NCBI RefSeq assembly: GCF_014892575.1
Contig: NZ_JADBGI010000022.1
Coordinates: 45,928-109,927 of the forward strand
Source: Nocardiopsis coralli
GTDB lineage: Bacteria > Actinomycetota > Actinomycetes > Streptosporangiales > Streptosporangiaceae
DNA: 64,000 nucleotides
Reading direction: 5' to 3'
Of this stretch, positions 51,760 to 59,760 are shown piece by piece (position 1 is the first letter of the stretch; every line of letters begins with the position of its first letter). The position numbers and the translations under genes were made by a program. The notes below the pieces were generated by a model. The model worked only from the letters and a program-made list of their open reading frames with translations, did not search any database and had not been told where the DNA came from.

Positions 51760-51761
51760 AT

Positions 51762-51777
51762 TCGAACATGTTTTCGA
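51762..51777. promoter_or_regulatory. LexA (SOS) box
   Basis: TCGAACATGTTTTCGA matches the actinobacterial LexA consensus TCGAAC-N4-GTTCGA at 11 of 12 defined positions. It lies immediately upstream of the radical SAM gene. Confidence 0.75.
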
Positions 51778-51956
51778 TCAGGTGTCCAGGGCGGCCTGTG
51801 GGCAGAGGATCGGGGCGGGTGCGCGGAGCGGGGTGGGTCCTCGGTGGTGGTCCCACTTTCCCGGGGGCGCTGAGGGAGATACCCACACCCGGTATAACCT
51901 GGCCGCGGTCGACGCCCCGACCGTCGACGACGCCACGCACGGAACAGGACATCCCC

Positions 51957-52565
51957 ATGAAGTTCACGGCACCGGCCGCCGTCGCCACAGCCGCCGCCCT
52001 CGCCCTCAGCGCCTGCAGCGTCCCCGAACCCGAGGGCAACGTGCCCACCGACCAGGGGGCCGCCTCGGCGGAGGACCTGCTCGCCGAGCACGGGCTCGAC
52101 GGCCTCGACCCCGAGGAGATCGTCGACCGCCTCGACGCCATGCCGGTGGAGGAACGGCCCACCGACCTCATGGCCTCGGTGCAGCCCGGCTCCCTCGTGC
52201 TCTCCGACGCCTCAGGGGGACCGGAAGGCGGCCAGGAGGCCGAGCTCGACCTGCCCGATGACCGCTTCTACCTGTCGATGGCGCCCTACGTGGATCACAC
52301 GCACGAGTGCTTCTTCCACAGCCTCACCACGTGCCTGGGGGAGCTGCGCGACGAGGAGATCGACGTGACGATCACCGACGACGCGGACGACAGCGTCCTG
52401 GTGGAGGAGACCGTGCAGACCTTCGACAACGGGTTCGCCGGGTACTGGCTGCCCAGCGGCATCGACGCCACCGTCACGGTCGAGCACGACGAGTACAGCG
52501 GCAGCACGCAGGTCTCCACGGGCGAGGACGACCCCACCTGCCTGACCACACTGGAACTGGGGTAA
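51957..52565 (+). CDS. CueP-like copper-binding lipoprotein
   Basis: 202 residues. The lipoprotein signal ends LALSAC with Cys20. The mature part has LLAEHGLDGLDPEEIVDRLD, a CueP-like N-terminal helix region, then FYLSMAPYVDHTHECFFHSL, TTCLGELRDEEIDVTITDD, TFDNGFAGYWLPSGIDATVTV and a last DPTCLTTLELG. The Cys-x7-Cys and final Cys match the metal ligands of CueP, a periplasmic copper chaperone known from Salmonella. Here it would be anchored on the outer face of the membrane. It stands alone; no copper regulator is adjacent. Confidence 0.82.
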   Translation: MKFTAPAAVATAAALALSACSVPEPEGNVPTDQGAASAEDLLAEHGLDGLDPEEIVDRLDAMPVEERPTDLMASVQPGSLVLSDASGGPEGGQEAELDLPDDRFYLSMAPYVDHTHECFFHSLTTCLGELRDEEIDVTITDDADDSVLVEETVQTFDNGFAGYWLPSGIDATVTVEHDEYSGSTQVSTGEDDPTCLTTLELG

Positions 52566-52567
52566 CA

Positions 52568-52598
52568 CCGGCCGCGCGGTCACCTTACGGGCGGCCGG
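52568..52598. terminator. Bidirectional terminator between cueP-like and kinase genes
   Basis: CCGGCCGC (52568-52575) / GCGGCCGG (52591-52598), a perfect 8-bp stem between convergent genes. Confidence 0.55.
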
Positions 52599-52619
52599 GC
52601 CACGTTCGGATCGTCCCGA

Positions 52620-54143
52620 TCAGTCGTCGGTGCGGGCCAGGCTGAGCGTGGTCACCGGCTCGCCGCCGGCGTCGCCCTGCTCGAAGAAGTCGATCGCCAT
52701 CGTGTCGCCGTCGACGATCACCGCGACCTGCTCGTCCACGGTTCCCGGCTGCGTGAGCAGGCACTGGTCCGCATCCGAATCCGTCGATTCGAACGAGACC
52801 ACCCCGTTGTACCCGCGGTCGGTCGACCCGCTCAGGTTGAGGTCGGTGTCGCAGTCCTCGTGGTCGATGTCGAGCTGGCCCGTCTGGTCGCCCTCCTGGG
52901 TCTGCAGCTCCACGAGGGCGCCATTGTCGGCGACGCCCTCCCAGTCGCCCTCGTGGGCCTGGGAGAAGCGGGGAACGCCTTCGGCAGGGTCGAGCTCGCG
53001 GTCCCCGGATGCGGGCTCATCGGGCTCTTCCGACGGTTCCGCCTGCCCCTGGCCTTCCTCGCCCGGGTCGCCCGCGGCCGATTGGTCGCTACCGACCTGA
53101 GTGTTCCCGGGGTCGTTGGTCAGACCGTCCAGGCCGCCGCCCAGCGACAGGCCCGCCAGGAACAGTGCGGCCCCCGCGACCACGGCCCCGGCGCCGATCA
53201 GCCACCCGCGCGCACCCGAGCGCTTCTTCGGTGCCGCTGCGGTCGCGCCCGGCTGCTGCGCCGCGTTCGGGTCGACCATCGTCGCCTGTGCGGCGTGTGC
53301 GGCCTGCACCAGGGTGCCCGCGTCGGAGGGGCCGCCCTGGCGGCCCAGGAGCGTCATGAGCACGTCCACCGGACCCGGGCGCTGCGCCGGGTCCTTGGCC
53401 AGCGCGCCGGCCACCATCGAACGCAGCGGTTCCGGCACCCTCTGCAGGTCCGGTTCGACGTTGACGACGTTGTGGAGCACGTTGTGCACCGTCGTGCCCT
53501 CGAACGGGGAGCTGCCCGTTGCTGCGTAGGCGATGACCGCGCCCCAGGAGAAGACGTCCGAGGCCGCCGTCGCGCGCCCATGCGCGATCTGCTCCGGCGC
53601 CATGAACGCCGGCGTACCGATCGGTGAGTTGGTCATCGTCGCGGAGCCCAGAGTGTTCTGCGCGATCCCGAAGTCGATGACCCGGGCACCGTCGCCGCCC
53701 AGCAGGACGTTCCCGGGCTTGAGGTCGCGGTGCACGATCCCCGCCTCGTGGATCGCCACCAGTGCCGTAGCTGTGGCCACTGCGAGGCGGCCCAGCTCGC
53801 CGCCGCCCATCGGGCCGCGTGCGGCCACGTGGTCCTGGAGCGTCGGACCGTCCACGTACTCGCTGACGATGTAGGGCGGCCGCGCATCGAAGTCCACGGC
53901 CAGGACTGCCGCCGTGCAGAACGACGCGACCTGCCGCGCGGCCTGCGCCTCGCGCACGAACCGCTGCCGCATCCCCGGGTCGTCCACGACCTCGCTGTTC
54001 AGGGTCTTGACGGCCACCGGAGCTCCGTCCGGGCCCTCGGCCAGGTAAACGGTGCCCTGGCCCCCGGTTCCGATCCGTCCCGTCAGGACGAAGCCGCCGA
54101 CGCGGCGCGGGTCGGTCTCACGCAGGGGAGAGGGGGAGCTCAC
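52620..54143 (-). CDS. Membrane-anchored serine/threonine protein kinase (PknB-like)
   Basis: 507 residues from GTG 54143, with GGAGG 8 bases upstream. The N-terminal kinase domain has G-loop GTGGQG (25-30), Lys46, catalytic HRDLKPGN (HRD at 138-140), DFG at 157-159 and GTPAFMAPEQ. One membrane span (GWLIGAGAVVAGAALFLAGL) lies at roughly 310-335. The extracellular C-terminus is an acidic linker then a small beta-rich domain (WEGVADNGALVELQTQEGD, YNGVVSFESTD), not PASTA repeats. The sensed signal is unknown. An upstream in-frame extension to 54386 is rejected as basic, low-quality sequence. Confidence 0.88.
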   Translation of the reverse strand: MSSPSPLRETDPRRVGGFVLTGRIGTGGQGTVYLAEGPDGAPVAVKTLNSEVVDDPGMRQRFVREAQAARQVASFCTAAVLAVDFDARPPYIVSEYVDGPTLQDHVAARGPMGGGELGRLAVATATALVAIHEAGIVHRDLKPGNVLLGGDGARVIDFGIAQNTLGSATMTNSPIGTPAFMAPEQIAHGRATAASDVFSWGAVIAYAATGSSPFEGTTVHNVLHNVVNVEPDLQRVPEPLRSMVAGALAKDPAQRPGPVDVLMTLLGRQGGPSDAGTLVQAAHAAQATMVDPNAAQQPGATAAAPKKRSGARGWLIGAGAVVAGAALFLAGLSLGGGLDGLTNDPGNTQVGSDQSAAGDPGEEGQGQAEPSEEPDEPASGDRELDPAEGVPRFSQAHEGDWEGVADNGALVELQTQEGDQTGQLDIDHEDCDTDLNLSGSTDRGYNGVVSFESTDSDADQCLLTQPGTVDEQVAVIVDGDTMAIDFFEQGDAGGEPVTTLSLARTDD

Positions 54144-54478
54144 TGGGGCCTCCGGTGGTCGGGTCGCGGGACGGTCACTGTCGCGGTCACTGTCGTGTGC
54201 GGGCGCCGCCCGCGTGCGTATCCGGTCTGTCCTGTCTCGTTCCGGTAACACACGATCTCGACGGTACCGCCCCCGGGGGTGTGACTCGGGCCTCCGGTAG
54301 CTGCGGACTCGTGTTGGGCAGCACAGAGTAGTTGAATGATTCGTACGTGTGTTCAGAATTATCTGTGCATCAAATCCTTCAGGCAAAGGCCTTTAAAGGG
54401 GTCTAGGAAAGCATGTAGCCTTTGTGGCTGATGAGCCGGGTTCCCCTCCTGGCTCTCCCCCTTGGAGAAGGATTTTGA
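54144..54478. other. Intergenic region and left boundary of the second AT-rich insert
   Basis: About 335 bp. The first half is G/C-rich upstream sequence of the kinase gene. From about 54310 the base composition turns AT-rich, marking the border of an insert that includes the nuclease gene. No gene, repeat or attachment site was recognised. Confidence 0.5.
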
Positions 54479-55867
54479 GTGAGCAATACAGCCCGGGCCT
54501 TGATGAAGCAGCTGAACCTGGCCAAGGAAAGAAAGTCTGGGCCCTCTAAAAGAGACCTCCAATTTTCGGTTGGCTTCCTTTGGTCGGTGGGTCAGAAGGT
54601 GAAGCAAGGCAAGGTCGCTCCGTCGCGATCTGAAGCCTCAGATGATCTGTCTGCGATCTTGGATTCCTTTCAAATTTCTACTGATGGCAAGAAGGCTGCA
54701 GATGAAACAATCGACCGGCTCTTGGAATCTGGTGTGTGGGAAGCGTCTATACCCGCGGATGCGGCCGGCGATCTTGTCGATGTGGTGCGGCTTGCGCCCG
54801 ATTATTCGGACTTCTTCGACACCGAACCTCAGTGGTCTGCATCGGTTGTGAGTGCAGTAATCACGAGGTTCTTCCCTGGGGCGTCGGAAGGGTTCCTTGG
54901 GAAGCTGGCTCTTGAGGATTACACGCGGGGGCGGCTCTACTCATCGATGCTACCAAAAACTGGAGACTGGTTCTTCAGGAGAAAAGGTATTGTTGCAGAG
55001 TATGGAGGAAACAATCAGCACGGAATTACTCGCTTCAATGATGGGTATGTTTCAGCGATCTCGAAGACCTCAAGTCCGTATGCGGACAAGGTGATTCAGA
55101 GTACCGGGTGGATCGCCTACATCGGGGACGGCCTTTACGGCGACCAGAAACTCGTTGCCGGAAACCGGAAAATGGCAGAGTGTCAGGAGCAGCGAACCCC
55201 CGTGCGCTTTTGGCGAGGGGATCAGAATAGAGGGTACCGGTTCGAGACCTGGGCAGTCATCGTTCAGCGTCGGCGTCAGTGGGGCATTGGAGATGACGAC
55301 AAGCCGCGCAAGGAGTATGTCTGGGTACTTGCACCCGTTCCGTCACCTGATGTCGAAAGCTGGCCCTCACCTGTTCGTGATGCTTTGGATGATGACTTGG
55401 CCAAATTCTACGATGAAACCCGAGAACTGGAGGGTGAAGATGTAGAGAGTCTGGGTCAGGGTGAGCTGGAGGTGGGGCTCGAGGAGGTGACGAAGAGTTA
55501 CGCGTTCCTTAGCTCTCGCGCTGCAGAGGCTGAAAGGGTCAGGAGGGCGAGCTCGACGACAAGGAAGATTCAGGACTACTTCAGGTCGCCGTCAGCTCGT
55601 AAGGCTGTCATGCAGCGAAGTGGGGGGCGGTGCGAGAGTCCGAATTGCATCGGGCATTCCGATGAGCTTGCGGTTAACGGGGAGCCGGTTCTTGAGGTCG
55701 ATCATGTCCGTGAGCTTGCCCAAGGGGGCAAAGACCTTCCGGTCAACATGATCGCGCTGTGTCCGAATTGTCATGCGTTGAAAACTAGGGGTGAGAATCG
55801 GGATGATCTCCGCCAGGAGCTCATCTGCGAGGCCTGGAAGAAACATCAGGAAATGATCTCCTGGTAA
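54479..55867 (+). CDS. SRA-like/HNH endonuclease, probable modification-dependent (type IV) restriction enzyme
   Basis: 462 residues from GTG 54479 with GGAGAAGGA upstream. Residues about 168-290 look like the SRA-like domain of ScoMcrA-type enzymes: GIVAEYGGNNQHGI, WIAYIGDGLYGDQKLVAGNR and a following beta-strand VRFWRG. Residues about 380-445 are an HNH nuclease: Cys385/Cys390 zinc pair, LEVDHVRELAQGG with Asp408-His409, Asn423, and LCPNCHALKTRG with Cys428/Cys431. Residues 1-150 are helical and unassigned. It should cut DNA carrying a modified base. AT-rich codons and isolation suggest acquisition by transfer. No partner methylase is present, as expected for type IV. Confidence 0.78.
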   Translation: MSNTARALMKQLNLAKERKSGPSKRDLQFSVGFLWSVGQKVKQGKVAPSRSEASDDLSAILDSFQISTDGKKAADETIDRLLESGVWEASIPADAAGDLVDVVRLAPDYSDFFDTEPQWSASVVSAVITRFFPGASEGFLGKLALEDYTRGRLYSSMLPKTGDWFFRRKGIVAEYGGNNQHGITRFNDGYVSAISKTSSPYADKVIQSTGWIAYIGDGLYGDQKLVAGNRKMAECQEQRTPVRFWRGDQNRGYRFETWAVIVQRRRQWGIGDDDKPRKEYVWVLAPVPSPDVESWPSPVRDALDDDLAKFYDETRELEGEDVESLGQGELEVGLEEVTKSYAFLSSRAAEAERVRRASSTTRKIQDYFRSPSARKAVMQRSGGRCESPNCIGHSDELAVNGEPVLEVDHVRELAQGGKDLPVNMIALCPNCHALKTRGENRDDLRQELICEAWKKHQEMISW

Positions 55868-55933
55868 GGCATTACTGTTTTAATTGCAGGGGATTTGTGT
55901 TCTAAGGAATGCGTGGCAGGTCCTCCGCGACGA

Positions 55934-56134
55934 TCAGAGGACGCTGCCTGAGCTACCTGTGTCCGACGGATTCGCTGTGCGGAGGAAGGCGATCCACTCT
56001 GTGGCGGTGAAGGGTAGGTGTTCGCGGTCGGGGTGTTGGGAGTCGCGGATGACGGCGCTGCCTTGTGTGTCAGCGAAGGCGACGCAGTCGCTGCGGTCGC
56101 TGTAGCTCGACTTGCGGAAGGTCAGTTCGCTCAT
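55934..56134 (-). CDS. DUF397 protein
   Basis: 66 residues from ATG 56134 (MSELTFRKSSYSDRSDCVAF). The DUF397 core is plain: FRKSSYSD, DCVAFADTQGSAVIRDSQHP and FTATEWIAFLRTA. Such small proteins sit beside DUF5753 helix-turn-helix regulators; a pair of this type has been described as the toxin-like/antitoxin-like Scr2/Scr1 in Streptomyces. It probably works with the regulator at 56805-57638. Confidence 0.85.
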   Translation of the reverse strand: MSELTFRKSSYSDRSDCVAFADTQGSAVIRDSQHPDREHLPFTATEWIAFLRTANPSDTGSSGSVL

Positions 56135-56237
56135 GCCTGCCACATACCCAGGTGCAGACGTCTCGTTGGTGATCGGCTTTGGCCAATGGCCTTGTCCTGC
56201 CTCTGCGGCGGCGATCCTGGGCGGGCGAGCATGACTC

Positions 56238-56503
56238 ATGGATGTAGGAGGGAAACCTCCGTCGGCGTGACGGGGGCTTGGCCGATGCGCCAGTCCCGGA
56301 TGGTGTCGAGCAACGCGCCCTACTCCGACGAGCTGAACGAGAGGTGGCTCCTCGCGGTTCTGGGCGTCACGGACGGCGGAGCGGTCCGGAGCGCAGGCTA
56401 CCTCCCCGCAGTTGTCGCCTCGCCCGCTGTAGAGGGACTTGCGGAAGATCAGTCCAACTATGCCGACCACTTGCCCGTTGTTGGAAGGGGATGGCATAGC
56501 CAC
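56238..56503 (-). pseudogene. Broken DUF397 gene
   Basis: The first half reads as DUF397 (LIFRKSLYSGRGDNCGEVA, RSAVRDAQNREEPP). Then the frame shifts: in the neighbouring frame the sequence resumes as a DUF397 tail, SSE-stop-GALLDTIRDWRIG, where a TAG stands in the place of the conserved Trp codon. A short deletion plus a nonsense change is the simplest explanation. It lies between two intact DUF397 genes. Confidence 0.7.
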
Positions 56504-56603
56504 AGCTGGCCACGATCGTGACCCGCATTCGAGGCCAGGGCTTTCCGGGAAAAGCTGAAGGGCGCCGGAGCTGGGGTTGCTTCGACGCCCTTCTTCTTAT
56601 GCG

Positions 56604-56795
56604 CTACTTGGCGGAGCGCACGCCGGCGAGCAGCGCGCGCCACTCCGAGGCGGGAACCTCCAGGTGCCCGGCAGCCGGGTTCTGCGAGTCCCGAACCGCC
56701 GAACCACCGGGGAGGTCGGCGACCTCGACGCAGTTGTTGCGCTCGCTGTAGCTCGACTTACGAAAGGCGAGGCTGTCAGGCGGGAAAAGGTTCAT
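56604..56795 (-). CDS. DUF397 protein
   Basis: 63 residues: LAFRKSSYSERNNCVEVADL, GGSAVRDSQNP and VPASEWRALLAGVR cover the whole DUF397 domain. It starts 9 bp after the stop of the DUF5753 regulator, with AGGAAC upstream, so they are co-transcribed. This is the classic regulator/DUF397 pair, the other two copies being downstream in the same direction. Confidence 0.9.
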   Translation of the reverse strand: MNLFPPDSLAFRKSSYSERNNCVEVADLPGGSAVRDSQNPAAGHLEVPASEWRALLAGVRSAK

Positions 56796-56804
56796 CGGCT
56801 GTTC

Positions 56805-57638
56805 CTAGATCAGGTTCTTCAGGATCTGAAGCGACGCTTCAGGGTAGCGTGCCGAAGCACGGACATGGTCGAAGAGTCGCGTGTAGCGGTCGAGCTCCTC
56901 GCCATCTTCGAGATACAAACCGTCTGTGTCTGTCTCCAGGTAGACCACCGACCTGACTCCAGGTGCGAAGTCCAAGATCACGAACGGCCCGTTCAGGCCA
57001 GCATGCATGCCGGAGGCGAAAGGTAGAACCTGAAGCGTCACGGTGTTGTCCGCTTCGGCGACCTCAATGAGGTGCTCCACCTGTTCCTTGAGTACGTCCT
57101 CGCGCTGGATGCGTAGGAGAGCGGCCTCATCGATGACGGCCCACAGCTCCGGCCCATCGGGCGAGGTGAGCATCTGTTGCCGCTGGCGGCGGGTTTCGAT
57201 GGAGCGTTCGATGTCGGGTGGACTCTGGAGCAGGGCAGCCCGCATGACGCTCTCGACGTACCGCGGAGTCTGCAAAAGCCCAGGCACTCGGGCGAGCTCA
57301 TAGGTTCGAATCCTGTTGGCTTCGCCCTCGAACGCGACGAAGTCGTCCGTGAAAACGTCGCCGTACTTGGACCACCAGCCCAGCTCTCGGGCCTGCCGGG
57401 TCAGGTTCAGGATCGCTTCGCGGCGGCGCTCGTCCTCGACGCCGTACACGTCGAGGAGCCCACGGATCTCCATGACCGTGGGCTTCAGTCGCACACCGGT
57501 CTCGATGTTGCTGATCTTGCCCATCGACCACTCGGTCGCATCCGCGACTTCTTCGATCGTCAAACCGGCCTCGGTCCGAGCGTCCTTCAGCTCAGCCGAC
57601 AGCCGGCGGCGTCGAATGGATCGTCGCGTGTCAGGCAT
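56805..57638 (-). CDS. XRE-type helix-turn-helix regulator with DUF5753 domain (Scr1/WhiJ-like)
   Basis: 277 residues from ATG 57638 with GGGAGG 8 bases upstream. HTH at about 12-60: LKDARTEAGLTIEEVADATE, WSMGKISNIETG. DUF5753 follows: ANRIRTYELARVPGLLQTPRYVE (residues about 105-128), RRQRQQMLTSPDGPELWAVIDE, and TVTLQVLPFASGMHAGLNGPF. This family regulates paired DUF397 proteins and developmental genes in actinobacteria. CTGAAGC/GCTTCAG dyads at both ends of the gene are likely binding sites. Confidence 0.88.
   Translation of the reverse strand: MPDTRRSIRRRRLSAELKDARTEAGLTIEEVADATEWSMGKISNIETGVRLKPTVMEIRGLLDVYGVEDERRREAILNLTRQARELGWWSKYGDVFTDDFVAFEGEANRIRTYELARVPGLLQTPRYVESVMRAALLQSPPDIERSIETRRQRQQMLTSPDGPELWAVIDEAALLRIQREDVLKEQVEHLIEVAEADNTVTLQVLPFASGMHAGLNGPFVILDFAPGVRSVVYLETDTDGLYLEDGEELDRYTRLFDHVRASARYPEASLQILKNLI
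56826..56842. promoter_or_regulatory. CTGAAGC-GAC-GCTTCAG dyad at the end of the regulator gene
   Basis: Perfect 7-bp arms with a 3-base spacer, inside the last codons of the regulator gene and about 31 bp before the DUF397 start. It shares its half-site with the palindrome at 57781. Confidence 0.5.
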
Positions 57639-57705
57639 CTCGCCTCCCTGGATCTCCGCACCTCGGATGCTATGGCCGTGCGCAGCACTACGCGAATCAG
57701 TCATC

Positions 57706-57794
57706 TATGAAGTTCCTGTCATGAAGACGTCACTGCTGAAGCTGACCTCCATGAAGCAACTTTCTGTGAAAGCTTGAAAACCTGAAGCTTCAGG
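57706..57794. promoter_or_regulatory. TGAAG-rich control region with 14-bp palindrome
   Basis: CCTGAAGCTTCAGG at 57781-57794 is a perfect palindrome. ATGAAG or CTGAAG units repeat upstream of it to about 57706, and AAGCTT occurs again just before it. It lies in the divergent gap between the regulator gene and the gene at 57859, and is the likely operator for the DUF5753 protein. Confidence 0.55.
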
Positions 57795-57858
57795 GTGAGA
57801 CTGGTCCCACCTGATCTCGCCGGACCTCTCTCCGGCTTCCTCCCTGGAGGTGTGCGCT

Positions 57859-58653
57859 ATGGAGCGCGACCGACGGAACCGACGGCACTCACGGAACCCA
57901 CGGAGCCGATGGCACCCGCGGCGCGGGGCGACCACGTCGTGGCCGACTTCGCTGACGTCGGCAAGCTGGTCGCCCTCGTCTGAGTCTCCGTCGCCGACCT
58001 TGTCGGCCACGTCGGCTGCGGCGGCCGTGCCGACCTGGCCGACCATCGGGGACCGGCCGGGCCGTGGGGTCTACGCGGGCCACAGGGCTTTCAGCCCTTA
58101 CGGGGACTACGAGTCCTTCGAGTCCTACGGGGTCTACACGCCTCACGGTGATGACGGGGCGCGTTGGTCCTGCGATCCCTTCGAGTCCTCCTCGACGCCG
58201 CAGGCGGATTCCACCCGCTCTACCCATGCGGTGGGTTCCACGCGTTCGACCAGTTCGGCTCGGTCGGTGGATGCAGTACGCGCGGCACGTGCTGCACAGG
58301 CGGTGGCTCCGGTACCGGCGATGCCTGAAACGCCTACGAGGCCTATGGCCTCCGCGGCGCCTGCGATGCCTACGCCACGTGCGGTGCGCGCTTCGCGCGC
58401 CAAGAACGCTGTGCGCACCAGGCGCGCACAGCGCGTACGGTGCTACGCCTTCCAACCCCAAGACCTCGCCCGCCTCGCGAAAGTCGCCCTGCACCAGTTC
58501 GTTCAGAACTTGCTCGTAGGCGACACGTTCGAGCGGAGCGTTCCGGAAAGCGGTCCACTCGCGAGCGATCAGCCCGCTAGCGGACCGCTTGCGGGCGACG
58601 CTTCCAGCCACGACACGTCCGCCAGTGGTGCGCCCACCGGGGAGGCGATGTGA
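57859..58653 (+). CDS. Hypothetical low-complexity protein
   Basis: 264 residues from ATG 57859, with GGAGG 8 bases upstream. The N-terminal 200 residues are rich in Arg, Ser, Ala and Pro with no domain I recognise. The C-terminal part (FQPQDLARLAKVALHQFVQN) looks like a short amphipathic helix and is the most protein-like. It is followed immediately by the gene at 58654, probably co-transcribed. Other frames are also long here because of the repetitive G/C-rich sequence, so the frame choice rests on the ribosome-binding site and on a GC-biased third position in the end part. Confidence 0.5.
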   Translation: MERDRRNRRHSRNPRSRWHPRRGATTSWPTSLTSASWSPSSESPSPTLSATSAAAAVPTWPTIGDRPGRGVYAGHRAFSPYGDYESFESYGVYTPHGDDGARWSCDPFESSSTPQADSTRSTHAVGSTRSTSSARSVDAVRAARAAQAVAPVPAMPETPTRPMASAAPAMPTPRAVRASRAKNAVRTRRAQRVRCYAFQPQDLARLAKVALHQFVQNLLVGDTFERSVPESGPLASDQPASGPLAGDASSHDTSASGAPTGEAM

Positions 58654-59010
58654 ATGAACGCCTCCACCCCTCCCACGAGCTCGAACTCGAAGCTGGGCCC
58701 GGGAGCGAGGCCGGATCCGGCCTCGGAAGCTGCGCCCGATGGGGCTCTGCCCCCTGACCCGGAATCGGGTCTGGAGCCGGGCTCGGATCCGGATCTGGCT
58801 CTGGCTCCGGACCCGCATCTTGATCCGGACCTGGCCTACCTCCGGCGTACCTACGGCCACCACTGGTGTATCTGGCGCACCCCCAACTGGTGGATGGCCA
58901 CCGCACGCATCAACGGCGTCACCCCGACCCTCATGGAACGCACACCCGACGACCTCGAACGAAGGCTACGCAACCCCGGACGTCAGATCGGCGGACCCAT
59001 CGCGACCTGA
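58654..59010 (+). CDS. Hypothetical protein with conserved small C-terminal domain
   Basis: 118 residues from ATG 58654, just after the stop of the previous gene, with GGAGG 9 bases upstream. Residues 10-65 are Pro/Asp/Ala repeats encoded by low-complexity DNA. Residues 68-118 (YLRRTYGHHWCIWRTPNWWM, ATARINGVTPTLMERTPDDL) resemble a small tryptophan-rich domain common in actinobacteria near DUF5753 regulators; the function is unknown. Confidence 0.6.
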   Translation: MNASTPPTSSNSKLGPGARPDPASEAAPDGALPPDPESGLEPGSDPDLALAPDPHLDPDLAYLRRTYGHHWCIWRTPNWWMATARINGVTPTLMERTPDDLERRLRNPGRQIGGPIAT

Positions 59011-59478
59011 CGCCGCAGGTCGAGCGAAGGTCGCACGAGGGTCGGGCTCAGGCCGGGCTCAGGTCCGAGCCGGGTCCGAGTCAGTCGGAGTCGGGTCGGA
59101 TTTACGTCCGGCTCGGGTCCGCCACCGCGACAGGTGCGCCGCAGGCACGCCGCCAGTACGTCGTGGACCCGGTCGGTTGCATCCAGCGCTTTGAGGTTGC
59201 TTTGGTTCCGCGTTGACTTCTTGGCGCGAACCCCGACCCGGATGCGGGGTCGAGCCCGAAACCGTATCCGGGCCCGAACCCAGGTGTCAGATCCGGATGC
59301 AACCTCCAAGACCGGCGCGGCCGGGACGCGCACCCCTTGCTCTCCCCAGACACCGGGGTCCACCCAGCCGCGCCACAGCGCTTCAGCGCCCAGCCGCCAC
59401 CACACCACAGCCGGACCTCCCCAACGCCACGAGGGCACATCGCCACACATCGCCACGAACGCAGTACGAGGAGCACTC
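59011..59478. other. Low-complexity intergenic stretch
   Basis: About 470 bp of short, imperfect repeats of the type GGTCCGAGCCGGGTCCG, with similar units at 58680-58830 in the previous gene. No supported gene; the open frames on both strands follow from the repeats. Confidence 0.5.
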
Positions 59479-59667
59479 ATGGTCCGCACCTACAGCGCTG
59501 ACGACCCCGCAGCCGACCTCCCCCTGACCTCCGAGGAACAGGCGTTCGCCGACGAGGTCGACCGCATTCGCGAGGAGAACCGGAAGAACGCGCGGCAGAT
59601 GGGCGGTGGCTCGATCGGCAGTGGGAAGGGCGGCGGGAACGGCGGCGGCAACGGCTGCCGAGAGTAA
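59479..59667 (+). CDS. Small protein with acidic N-terminus and glycine-rich tail
   Basis: 62 residues from ATG 59479 with GAGGAG upstream. The first 40 residues are charged and probably helical (LTSEEQAFADEVDRIREENR), the last 20 are Gly/Asn/Ser-rich and end in Cys-Arg-Glu. No known domain. A leader-plus-core peptide precursor is conceivable, but no modification enzymes are adjacent; a small structural protein is as likely. Confidence 0.5.
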   Translation: MVRTYSADDPAADLPLTSEEQAFADEVDRIREENRKNARQMGGGSIGSGKGGGNGGGNGCRE

Positions 59668-59760
59668 GGCTCGTGGCCCGGAATCTGGAAACCGGAAACC
59701 GGACATGGGCCGCCGGAGGCCGGAAACGGGCCTCCGGACACTGAGCCTGAAGCAGCCGGG

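Noticed and set aside
57889..59489. Minus-strand frames opposite the low-complexity genes
   Set aside because: Repeats leave several frames open; the plus-strand starts have GGAGG sequences while the minus frames show only Arg/Val repeats.
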